48,248 bases of DNA from Thiomicrospira microaerophila (lineage in GTDB: Bacteria > Pseudomonadota > Gammaproteobacteria > Thiomicrospirales > Thiomicrospiraceae), in contig NZ_KN882197.1 of assembly GCF_000934765.1 (NCBI RefSeq), forward strand, positions 33,640 through 81,887. The letters are read 5' to 3'. The notes beneath the pieces are model-generated. The model did not search any database and had not been told where the DNA came from. It was given only the letters and a program-made list of their open reading frames with translations. Positions 1 through 7,522 of the stretch are shown one piece after another. Each line of letters begins with the position of its first letter. Position 1 is the first letter of the stretch. The position numbers and the translations under genes were made by a program.

Positions 1-113
1 CGTCATTGCGAGCGAAGCGAAGCAATCTCCCAAACCAGTGCACGCCCTCAAGAGATTGCCGCGTCGCTGCGCTCCTCGCAATGACACTGGTTTTGCTGCG
101 CTCCTCGCAATGA
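1..113. repeat. Intergenic hairpin repeat, family A
   Basis: Starts with GTCATTGCGAGCGAAGCGAA and meets its inverted counterpart (GCTGCGCTCCTCGCAATGAC, around 67-86), with a second half-copy at about 91-113. The same unit recurs at 13792-13880, 17632-17670, 24058-24146 and 47861-47945, always between genes. It is a REP/MITE-like palindrome; no protein coding is credible here. The left edge may be cut by the window. Confidence 0.8.
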
Positions 114-129
114 CCGTTGGTTGTAATGG

Positions 130-2592
130 TCAAGTTTGGTTGTTGCGCACTGCCTCTAGGCGTTGCATTATTTGGGCGATGTCAAAGGGTTTGGCAATCA
201 CCTCGTCAAAACCGCAGTCGTTGTAGTGCGCCACCTGCTCTTCTAGTACATTGGCGGTCACGGCATAAATGGTCGGTTGACGGCTATAACCCGGTATCGC
301 TCTAAAGTGAGCTATCGCTTCATCGCCGTTCATGCCGGGTAAATTAATGTCCAATAATATTACGCTGGGCAACCAGGCCTGGGCTTGTTGTAGTCCGTTT
401 TCGGCACTGGGTGCAATGCGCAGTTCAATGCCTTCCATCAGCTGAGCGATTTCGGCCATCAATTTCATATTGGCCGGATTGTCTTCGACATACAGCACTT
501 TGAGCGAGCGGGCTGCGCTTGTAACATTTTGCGCGCCAGCATCGAGCTCGGCTTGCGTTGACGCCGCGCTATCTGAACTCGCTGAGTTGGTTGCCTGCTG
601 ATCTAGCGGAAAACGCACCTTAAAGGTGGTGCCCACATTCACTTCGCTTTCGACGGTTATCTGACCGCCCATTTGTTCAACCAGATCTTGGGTAATGCTT
701 AGACCGATACCAGTGCCTTCAATCGTTGAACCTTCGTGACCCAAACGGTTAAACGGCTCAAACAGTCCGGGTAAATCCTGCTCGGCAATCCCTAACCCGG
801 TGTCTTTAACTTGAAGCTCCCACCAGGCCTGGTTGTCCTGCTCTAGCTTATGCCAGTTAATATCAAGCTTTCCGTTAGGGCGGTTGTATTTAATGCCGTT
901 GCTGGTGAGGTTGAGCAGCACTTGTTTAAAACGCAGTGGGTCGGCTTTGATTTGCCATTTGTGGGTGTCGGGGCTGAGGTTTATTTTGATATTATTCGCA
1001 TAGGCATGGGATTCGCTGAGCGCGATAACCTGTTCTATAATCGGGCGCACATCGACGGTTTCGATATTCAATGCCAGTTTGCCGCTTTCAAGTTTGGCGA
1101 ATTCGAGCACATCGTTAATCAACGACAACAGGTGTTTGCCGCTGGCGCCAATGGTGTGAAGTTGTTTTTTCTGCTTGTCGGACAAATCCGAGAGTTCGAG
1201 TAACTGGGAAAAGCCAATAATCGAGTTTAGTGGCGTGCGCAATTCATGGCTCATCGAGGCGAGGAAGTCGGACTTGGCGCGGTTAGCGCGTTCGGCTTCT
1301 TGGCGTGCTTGTTCGAGTTCATTGAGCCGTTGCTGCTGTTCAAATTCTAGTTTTTTGATTTGACTGATGTCAGTACGAATCGACACATATTGATAGACCT
1401 GTCCGGCTTCATTTAAAAAAGGGGTAATGGTGGATTTGACCCAGTATTCCTGCCCTTGCTTGCTGAGGTTACAAATTTCGCCTTGCCAAACCTCACCGCT
1501 AGCGATGGTGCGCCAGAGCTCTTGATAAAACCTAGGGAGATGCCGGTTGGATTTGACGAGTCGATGGTTTTTGCCAATTAAGTCTTCACGCGCATAACCA
1601 CTAATTTCACAAAACTTGTCATTCACCAGCACAATATTACCCGCGCGATCGGCGACACTGACAATCGCGTGTTGGTTGAGTGCTTGGTGCTCTCTGGATT
1701 GTTCGTAGAGCTTGTGTTTGAGCTGGTCTTGTAGCCGATTGTGTTGGCGCGCGCGTTGGGCGCGCATTTTGACGGTTTCTATAAACTGCTTGGGCTTAAT
1801 CGGCTTAACCAAAAAGTCATCGCCACCTTGTTTTAAAGCTAACAACTGATGGGCTAAATCGTCTTCACCGGATACAAAGATAATCGGTAGCTCCGCTTCG
1901 GATTGTGATTGGCGCACCGCCCAAGCGACCTGCGAGCCACAGGCTTGTGGCATGTGTAAATCCAATACTAACACATCAGGCTTAACCAACTTAAGCAACT
2001 CAGGGAGTTCCAGCGGATTTTCAGTCGGCCAGACTTCAATGCCAGCATGACGTAGCAAGGCGGTTTGAACCTCTAGCACGATTTCACTGTCGTCCACCAT
2101 CACCACGCGATAGGGCTGATGTTCAATTAACCCAGTAAGCTGGGCTAGTTTTTCGACCAGCTCACGGGCGTCTTTAGGTTGCACCCAATAATGGCTGGCA
2201 CCCGCTTGCAACGCGGCTATTTGTTTACTCATGTCTTCTTGCGTCGATAGCACCACCCAAGGCATGGGCTGCTGAAGATCCGCCATCAGGTTTTGTAACG
2301 CTGCAAGCTGGGTTTTGTGTTGTGTGTCGGTTTGTTCGCCCTTATCCACCCAAGCCACGACATAACCAGGCCTGGTTGAGGTTGACTGCGCAGCCGATGC
2401 GGCCATTTGGGATTGATCCTGCTTTAGTTGTTCGGCAAAGACACTTAAGTCATCGAACAGAGCAACCTCAATCCCTTGTTCTAACAAACGCTGGGCGAGG
2501 TCTAGGGTATCAAAGGGTGCGCAATCGGTTTGCGAGTGCAAATCAAGTAAAAAGAGTTTGGGTTTTTTAAACATGGTTGTTCGTTGACTCAC
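130..2592 (-). CDS. Hybrid sensor histidine kinase (REC-PAS-HisKA-HATPase-REC), soluble
   Basis: Phosphorelay kinase of 820 residues with no membrane segment, so cytosolic. Order: a receiver-like N-terminal region (about 10-155) lacking an obvious acidic pocket; a true receiver (about 160-275; MVDDSE and the phosphoacceptor Asp in LVLDLHMP near 211, Lys in FLVKPI); a PAS domain (about 305-412); HisKA with the phosphorylated His in SMSHELRTPLN (near 449); HATPase with DTGLGIA and GTGIGLSIT; and a C-terminal receiver (VLYVEDN, LLDINLPGMNG, AKPF). The GTG start overlaps the stop of the upstream kinase gene (GTGA); an in-frame ATG at 2574 is the alternative. It is a sister of the neighbouring kinase: the HATPase blocks are nearly identical around FEPFNRLGHEGSTI. 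The signal sensed is unknown. Confidence 0.93.
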   Translation of the reverse strand: MSQRTTMFKKPKLFLLDLHSQTDCAPFDTLDLAQRLLEQGIEVALFDDLSVFAEQLKQDQSQMAASAAQSTSTRPGYVVAWVDKGEQTDTQHKTQLAALQNLMADLQQPMPWVVLSTQEDMSKQIAALQAGASHYWVQPKDARELVEKLAQLTGLIEHQPYRVVMVDDSEIVLEVQTALLRHAGIEVWPTENPLELPELLKLVKPDVLVLDLHMPQACGSQVAWAVRQSQSEAELPIIFVSGEDDLAHQLLALKQGGDDFLVKPIKPKQFIETVKMRAQRARQHNRLQDQLKHKLYEQSREHQALNQHAIVSVADRAGNIVLVNDKFCEISGYAREDLIGKNHRLVKSNRHLPRFYQELWRTIASGEVWQGEICNLSKQGQEYWVKSTITPFLNEAGQVYQYVSIRTDISQIKKLEFEQQQRLNELEQARQEAERANRAKSDFLASMSHELRTPLNSIIGFSQLLELSDLSDKQKKQLHTIGASGKHLLSLINDVLEFAKLESGKLALNIETVDVRPIIEQVIALSESHAYANNIKINLSPDTHKWQIKADPLRFKQVLLNLTSNGIKYNRPNGKLDINWHKLEQDNQAWWELQVKDTGLGIAEQDLPGLFEPFNRLGHEGSTIEGTGIGLSITQDLVEQMGGQITVESEVNVGTTFKVRFPLDQQATNSASSDSAASTQAELDAGAQNVTSAARSLKVLYVEDNPANMKLMAEIAQLMEGIELRIAPSAENGLQQAQAWLPSVILLDINLPGMNGDEAIAHFRAIPGYSRQPTIYAVTANVLEEQVAHYNDCGFDEVIAKPFDIAQIMQRLEAVRNNQT
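373..382. repeat. CCAGGCCTGG palindrome
   Basis: Perfect core copy inside the hybrid kinase gene, read as Gln-Ala-Trp (QAQAWLP) in its C-terminal receiver. Confidence 0.85.
823..832. repeat. CCAGGCCTGG palindrome
   Basis: Perfect core copy inside the hybrid kinase gene, read as Gln-Ala-Trp (NQAWWEL) in the HATPase domain. Confidence 0.85.
2364..2377. repeat. AACCAGGCCTGGTT palindrome
   Basis: Full 14-base copy inside the hybrid kinase gene, read in another frame (TRPGYV), which shows that the DNA sequence rather than one peptide is conserved. Confidence 0.9.
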
Positions 2593-5216
2593 GAGTTAAT
2601 GCCTATCAGCCGATGCTGATCTAAGTGCGTATTAATGATGCTTTCTAGCGATGCAATGTTGTTTGAATCCAGTTGCCTCGACGCATAAGCCGATAGATCA
2701 ATCTGCTCAGCTAAGGCGCTATCGATCAGTACCAAGTCAGGTGTAAGTTCGTTAAGCTGGGCTAGCGCGTTTTGTGGATTGGGGGCGACTTTAAACATCA
2801 GTTGCGGCTGCGCACTGACAATCCGCGAAAGTGCTTGTAAGGAGGCCAGGTCGCTACCGATATACAGCAGTTTAAATTCACTAGTAGTGTTTTGAGCTGG
2901 TTTTTGAGCTGGTATTTCCGTTTTCACCCCAGCATCGTCTCCCTGCACCTGAACCTTGGTGGCTAAATCCAAGTCTGGTTGCGGATTTTCTAGGGATTTA
3001 ACAATCGGGAAGAACAGATGAACACTGGTGCCCTCACCTTCCACACTGTCTACTTCTAGCCAGCCGTGCATTTGCTCCACTAGGTCTTTGGTGATGCTTA
3101 AGCCGATGCCAGTGCCTTGAATCGTTGAGCCTTCATGGCCTAGTCGATTGAAGGGTTCAAACAGTTTTTCCAGGTCTTTTTCGGCGATCCCCACTCCGCT
3201 ATCGCTAATGGTTAGCATCCAGTAATCGATTTTATGTTTACTTATTTGCTGACAACCAACACAAACGCTACCCGCCGCTTTGTTGTATTTGATTGCATTA
3301 GAAAGGATATTGACCATTACTTGCTTGATTCGCAAACGATCAACCTGAATAAACAGGTTTGTGGCTAGCGGCTCGACCTTGAGTTGAATCCCTTGTTGCT
3401 GAGCCATAGGCTTGATCAGTGTTAACGCTTCATTGACCAAATCAGCCACCACATAGGGTTTAAGGTCAAATTGGATTTTGCCGCTTTCTAGTTTAGCAAA
3501 ATCCAGAATATCGTTAATCAGCGCTAATAGGTGTTTGCTGCTCGACAAAATGGTATTGACTTGCTTTAGGTGTTTGGGTTCAAGCTGTGCGATTTCAAGA
3601 AGCTGGGCGTAGCCGATAATCGCATTTAGCGGTGTACGCAGCTCATGGCTCATCGAGGACAAAAAATCGGATTTCGCTTGGTTAGCACGCTCGGCCTTTA
3701 GCTTGTCTTGCTGTGCGCCGGCTAGGGCTTGTTGCAAACCTTCACGTAACTCCACGATAAGCGTAATGTCTTCTCGAATCGATAGGTATTCCTGAATATC
3801 ACCTTTGCGATTTAAAATTGGAATGATATAGGACATCACATAATAGCTGGTGCCATCTTTGCGTCGGTTTTGTACTTCGCCTTGCCAGATTTGTTTGGCT
3901 TGAATGGTTTGCCATAGTTGCTTGAACACCGCGCTATCCATATCAGGATGGCGCACGATATTATGCGGTTGACCGATTAGCTCTTCTCGGCTGTAGCCGC
4001 TTATGGTGCAAAAATTGTCGTTCACCTCAACAATGGTGCCTCGCGGGTTGGCTTTGGATAAAATGAGGGTTTTATCAATCGCCATTTTTTGGTAATTCAA
4101 ATCAAAAATAAGCTTGTCGGTTTTGTTGAGCATCTGGTTAAACAGTTCGCTCACTTGACCGATTTCATCCTGGGTATGAATCACGAGGGGCTGGTCATAA
4201 CGCTCGGTACGAATAATGTTATTTAAGGTCTGGGATACCGCTTGCATCGGTTTGATGACGTTGCGTTTGAGCAGACCTAACTGCGTTAACCCGCCAAAAA
4301 ACAACGCGACAAATACAAATAACCAAATCCATAAAACCTGCTGGGTTTGCAACCAGGCCTGGTCGTGAATTTGCTGTTTTGGCGTTAATACTAAATGAAA
4401 GGCTTTGAGCTGTTGTTGCTCATCATAAATGGGATGGGTTTGGTAATACCAATTATTGCGCAGTTGGAGCTTATTGTGGTCTAGGTGCGATTGGCGAAAT
4501 ACCCAGTCGCTCATCAGGCGATTGGCAAAGTAAGGCGCGCTATCGACCACAAAGCGTTGCTGGGTGGGATCTTGCGCATCTAGTTCAAAAATGTAGTACT
4601 CCAGCTCTTCTTGAGCAAATTCATGCACTACAGTTCTTAAACCTTGCGATACCGCCGCAAACCCGACCAACTCCTCGGGATTTTCTCGTGCATAAACAGG
4701 TTGGATATTAAGCATGCGCTGGGTGAGGTTAAACCCTCCAGGCTCTATGCCTTCATGCGCTTTGCGCGGGTTGTTAATCGCTTTTCTTATTAAGGGATGG
4801 TCCGTTAAATTCTGCCCATGGGAGTCAGGCGCGTAGCTTCGATAAAACGAGCGCGCATCAAAGGTGGCAATATGAAAAGAGTAGTTTAAAAACCCAGTCC
4901 AATAGGCAAACTGTTGGTCTAAATCTGCCATTTCAGCCATAATCAGTTCTCGATCTTCGTAAGTCAGCGCTTGTTGAATTGTCGAGTTATTCGCCAGCAT
5001 CACGCCGACCGCGTGCAAAATTTTCACTTTCTTGTCTATCCGCTCATCTAGTAGTAGCGTTTGTTTGGCAAAATGACGCTGTTGGGTTTGCTCTAGAAAA
5101 TAGTGATGCACAAACAACAAGGACACGCCAGCAAACAGAACAAACACCGCCATGCCTAGTGCAAACAGCCGTGTGTTGAGCGCCAGCAAACCCGATGAAG
5201 AGTGAGAATTTTTCAT
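2589..5216 (-). CDS. Membrane hybrid histidine kinase with degenerate C-terminal receiver
   Basis: 875-residue sensor kinase. Membrane helix at about 15-37, periplasmic Cache-like sensor (about 38-290), second helix (about 292-314, LWIWLFVFVALFFGG), HAMP (about 315-370), PAS of the Aer type (GQPHNIVRHPDM, about 385-490), HisKA (SMSHELRTPLNAIIGY), HATPase (DSGVGIA, GTGIGLSIT). The C-terminal segment starts like a receiver (LLYIGSD, then PDLVLIDSA) but the paired acidic residues are reduced to GSD, the conserved Lys region is missing and the domain is short, so it is probably not phosphorylated. Phosphate may instead pass to the receivers of the next kinase or of the HD-GYP regulator; that is inference. 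Six bases separate it from the HD-GYP gene upstream; its TGA stop overlaps the next gene's GTG. Confidence 0.93.
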   Translation of the reverse strand: MKNSHSSSGLLALNTRLFALGMAVFVLFAGVSLLFVHHYFLEQTQQRHFAKQTLLLDERIDKKVKILHAVGVMLANNSTIQQALTYEDRELIMAEMADLDQQFAYWTGFLNYSFHIATFDARSFYRSYAPDSHGQNLTDHPLIRKAINNPRKAHEGIEPGGFNLTQRMLNIQPVYARENPEELVGFAAVSQGLRTVVHEFAQEELEYYIFELDAQDPTQQRFVVDSAPYFANRLMSDWVFRQSHLDHNKLQLRNNWYYQTHPIYDEQQQLKAFHLVLTPKQQIHDQAWLQTQQVLWIWLFVFVALFFGGLTQLGLLKRNVIKPMQAVSQTLNNIIRTERYDQPLVIHTQDEIGQVSELFNQMLNKTDKLIFDLNYQKMAIDKTLILSKANPRGTIVEVNDNFCTISGYSREELIGQPHNIVRHPDMDSAVFKQLWQTIQAKQIWQGEVQNRRKDGTSYYVMSYIIPILNRKGDIQEYLSIREDITLIVELREGLQQALAGAQQDKLKAERANQAKSDFLSSMSHELRTPLNAIIGYAQLLEIAQLEPKHLKQVNTILSSSKHLLALINDILDFAKLESGKIQFDLKPYVVADLVNEALTLIKPMAQQQGIQLKVEPLATNLFIQVDRLRIKQVMVNILSNAIKYNKAAGSVCVGCQQISKHKIDYWMLTISDSGVGIAEKDLEKLFEPFNRLGHEGSTIQGTGIGLSITKDLVEQMHGWLEVDSVEGEGTSVHLFFPIVKSLENPQPDLDLATKVQVQGDDAGVKTEIPAQKPAQNTTSEFKLLYIGSDLASLQALSRIVSAQPQLMFKVAPNPQNALAQLNELTPDLVLIDSALAEQIDLSAYASRQLDSNNIASLESIINTHLDQHRLIGINS
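4353..4362. repeat. CCAGGCCTGG palindrome
   Basis: Perfect core copy in the membrane kinase gene, read as Gln-Ala-Trp (HDQAWLQ) just before the second membrane helix. Confidence 0.85.
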
Positions 5217-5222
5217 GCTAAA

Positions 5223-6284
5223 TTACTCGTCGTGATATTGGCTGGCAATCGCACTGATTTCGGGCAGTACCGCTAAAAACGCATCGACAATCTTGGGGTC
5301 AAAATGCTGACCTTTTTCGCTTTCAATTAAGCTAACGGCCTTTTCAATCGGCCAGGCCTGCTTATAGGGGCGGGTTGAGGTGAGCGCATCAAACACATCG
5401 GCCACCGCGACAATGCGTCCACTTAATGGAATCGCTTCACCCGCTAGACCATGCGGATAGCCTTTGCCATTGAATTTTTCATGGTGTGTGAGCGCGATTT
5501 CATAGGCCAATGCGAGTAGTGGTGAATCACTGTTAGAGAGTATTTCCGCCCCTATTTTTACGTGGTCTTGCATCAGGCTAAATTCTTCGTCGGTCAGCTT
5601 ACCGGGTTTGAGCAAAATGGTGTCGGATACACCGATTTTGCCGATGTCATGCATCGGTGAGGCAATCTTGATGAGATGACAATAGCTGGGGTCTTGGCCG
5701 ATATGTTGTGCTATCAACTCGGCAATCAAGCTCACGCGTTTGACATGATTTCCGGTTTCATTGTCACGGTATTCTGCCGCGCGCCCTAGCCGATAAATCA
5801 TTTCCATCTTGGCGTCTTCAAGGGCTTGAGTGCGTTCTTTAACCCGTTGCTCTAGAAGTTGGTTTTCTGTGGCCAGCATGCGCTTAGCCTGATGATTTTG
5901 TAAGTGAATTTCCACTCGCTTGAGCAGTTCAACTCGGTTAAAGGGTTTGGTGATGTAGTCAGATGCACCGCCTTCAAGCGCTTTAACACGGCTGTTTTCA
6001 TCGGCTTGCGCGGTGAGCATAATCACCGGCGGACGCTTGGCGGGTTCGAGCATTTGCTCTATCAACGACAAGACCGCAAATCCGTCCATAATCGGCATAT
6101 TGATATCAAGCAACACTAAGTCAAACGGTTTTTCCGCCAGCAGTTGCATCAGATCCAGCGGTTGAGTCACGCTGGTCACCTGCGAGTAGTCGGCGCTTTC
6201 TAGAGTAGCCTCAATGACATCAATGTTGGTTTGGTTGTCATCGACCACCAAAATCGCCAGTTCTGTTAGCTTTACACTTGTCAT
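5223..6284 (-). CDS. Response regulator with HD-GYP domain (predicted c-di-GMP phosphodiesterase)
   Basis: 353 residues, RpfG-like. Receiver at about 8-125 (LVVDDNQ, phosphoacceptor Asp in LVLLDINMPIMDG, Lys in YITKPF), a coiled linker (about 130-165), then HD-GYP (about 170-340) with the metal-binding HD in SPMHDIGKIG, and HHEKFNGKGYP carrying the GYP signature. Family knowledge: such proteins hydrolyse cyclic-di-GMP when the receiver is phosphorylated. ATG start with a strong GGAGGG ribosome-binding site. The start overlaps the stop of the DUF5710-like gene (ATGA), so translation is probably coupled. The adjacent hybrid kinases are the natural phosphodonors (inference). Confidence 0.94.
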   Translation of the reverse strand: MTSVKLTELAILVVDDNQTNIDVIEATLESADYSQVTSVTQPLDLMQLLAEKPFDLVLLDINMPIMDGFAVLSLIEQMLEPAKRPPVIMLTAQADENSRVKALEGGASDYITKPFNRVELLKRVEIHLQNHQAKRMLATENQLLEQRVKERTQALEDAKMEMIYRLGRAAEYRDNETGNHVKRVSLIAELIAQHIGQDPSYCHLIKIASPMHDIGKIGVSDTILLKPGKLTDEEFSLMQDHVKIGAEILSNSDSPLLALAYEIALTHHEKFNGKGYPHGLAGEAIPLSGRIVAVADVFDALTSTRPYKQAWPIEKAVSLIESEKGQHFDPKIVDAFLAVLPEISAIASQYHDE

Positions 6285-6505
6285 ATATTCCCTCCAGTCT
6301 GTCTGTTAAATAAAAGTGTATGCCCAGCTAAACTGAGCACGATAGGTGCATTAGGATGATCTTTTTTAATGCGCCATTTACGTTCATACACACACCACAC
6401 GGCGCCCAGCTTAGACGCTTTCTCAGCCATACTGTAACGGATGTGTAGATAGTAGTATGTGGATGTTTCAATAATATTAGGTTCGTTATGACTGTCTATC
6501 TTCAC
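6281..6505 (-). CDS. Small DUF5710-like protein
   Basis: 74 residues from a GTG codon. The centre, YYLHIRYSMAEKASKLGAVW followed by CVYERKWRI, matches the DUF5710 pattern (hydrophobic strand, charged helix, LGA-x-W, then K/R-x-W), a domain usually met as a module in primase- or plasmid-associated proteins. The function of the stand-alone form is unknown. It lies 15 bases after cheV and overlaps the HD-GYP gene by four bases, so it is an integral part of the signalling operon. The domain name rests on motif recognition only. Confidence 0.7.
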   Translation of the reverse strand: MKIDSHNEPNIIETSTYYYLHIRYSMAEKASKLGAVWCVYERKWRIKKDHPNAPIVLSLAGHTLLFNRQTGGNI

Positions 6506-6520
6506 TGAAAAGTACCTGCC

Positions 6521-7432
6521 TTAGGCTCTAAAGTATTTTTTGATGGTTTTTACCAGCTCTTCGGTATCGATTTTGCCAATAAACCCGTCCGCGCCGAGTT
6601 GATTAGCTTGGCGCACAGAGTCCCCTACCGTCATGGAGGAATGCACCACCACCGGTATATCAAGCCCCATGATTTCCTTGACGGTTCGAATAACCGTATG
6701 GCCGGATACATTCGGCATTTCAAGATCGGTAATAATTAAGCCGACTTTTTTACGGTTTTCTTTGGTTTCAAGGAACTCGATAATACCGGAGCCGTCGTTA
6801 TAAATTTGATGTTGAAAGCCCAGGTTCTCTAATACCGCTTTGACATAACCTCGAATACTACCTTGGTCATCAGCGAACAAGATAATTTTGTCATACTGTT
6901 CGCCCAGCGATTCCACCTTGGCTTCTTTTTCAAGGTCTGTACCCGTTATTTCAGCAATCATTTGTTCGATATCCATGATCAAACAGAGCTCATCTTCGAC
7001 CCGTGTTTGCGATACAATTTTCTGCGTATTCTCACCTGAGCTTTGCAGCTCTTTCCAGTCTTTTTCTGTCACACCATGAATATAGGCCACAAGCAGACCA
7101 ATCGTTTGGTTATTCACCTCACAGATCACAATCACACTGCGATCATTGGTATGCAACACCTCATGACCAAACCATTGGGCGGTATCGTAAACATTGATAT
7201 AGTCACCCCGCACTTCAATCACGCCCTTGTAAAAGTCCGCCATGTTCATGGTCGTTTTGGTAATCCGGTACTCAGAGGCATTCAACACCTCTTTAATTTT
7301 AAAAATATTCATCGCATAAAATGGGTTGTATCCAAACTGCGCATCCTGCTGCCCAACCAGCTTAAATACCATTAAACTCATTGAATTGTTTTTACTTAAA
7401 TTCGCTGTTTTGTCGATTGTATTTAGATCCAT
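6521..7432 (-). CDS. cheV: CheV-type chemotaxis coupling protein (CheW-receiver)
   Basis: About 303 residues. An N-terminal CheW-like domain (about 20-165; FYAMNIFKIKEVL, GVIEVRGDYINVYD) joins receptors to CheA, and a C-terminal receiver (about 180-300; ILFADDQ, phosphoacceptor Asp in LIITDLEMPNVSG, Lys in GFIGKID) allows adaptation by phosphorylation. I chose the ATG at 7432, preceded by AGGAAG at good spacing. A longer reading from 7468 would begin inside the hairpin at 7457-7479 and adds residues untypical for the family. No cheA, cheW, cheR or cheB lies in the window, so this is a satellite chemotaxis locus next to a receptor gene. Confidence 0.93.
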   Translation of the reverse strand: MDLNTIDKTANLSKNNSMSLMVFKLVGQQDAQFGYNPFYAMNIFKIKEVLNASEYRITKTTMNMADFYKGVIEVRGDYINVYDTAQWFGHEVLHTNDRSVIVICEVNNQTIGLLVAYIHGVTEKDWKELQSSGENTQKIVSQTRVEDELCLIMDIEQMIAEITGTDLEKEAKVESLGEQYDKIILFADDQGSIRGYVKAVLENLGFQHQIYNDGSGIIEFLETKENRKKVGLIITDLEMPNVSGHTVIRTVKEIMGLDIPVVVHSSMTVGDSVRQANQLGADGFIGKIDTEELVKTIKKYFRA

Positions 7433-7456
7433 TTTTCTTCCTATTCTTTGAACACT

Positions 7457-7479
7457 AAACGGCACCACTGGTGCCGTTT
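7457..7479 (-). terminator. Hairpin between chemoreceptor and cheV genes
   Basis: Perfect arms AAACGGCACCA and TGGTGCCGTTT with a tiny loop. It follows the chemoreceptor gene and precedes cheV. The T-run on the minus strand is short, so it may attenuate rather than fully stop transcription. Confidence 0.6.
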
Positions 7480-7522
7480 TATCGAATTTAACACGTTTAT
7501 TGACCAGGAATATTGCACCTAA

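Noticed and set aside
7433-7468. Longer CheV start
   Set aside because: Would start inside the hairpin at 7457-7479; the ATG at 7432 has a good ribosome-binding site.
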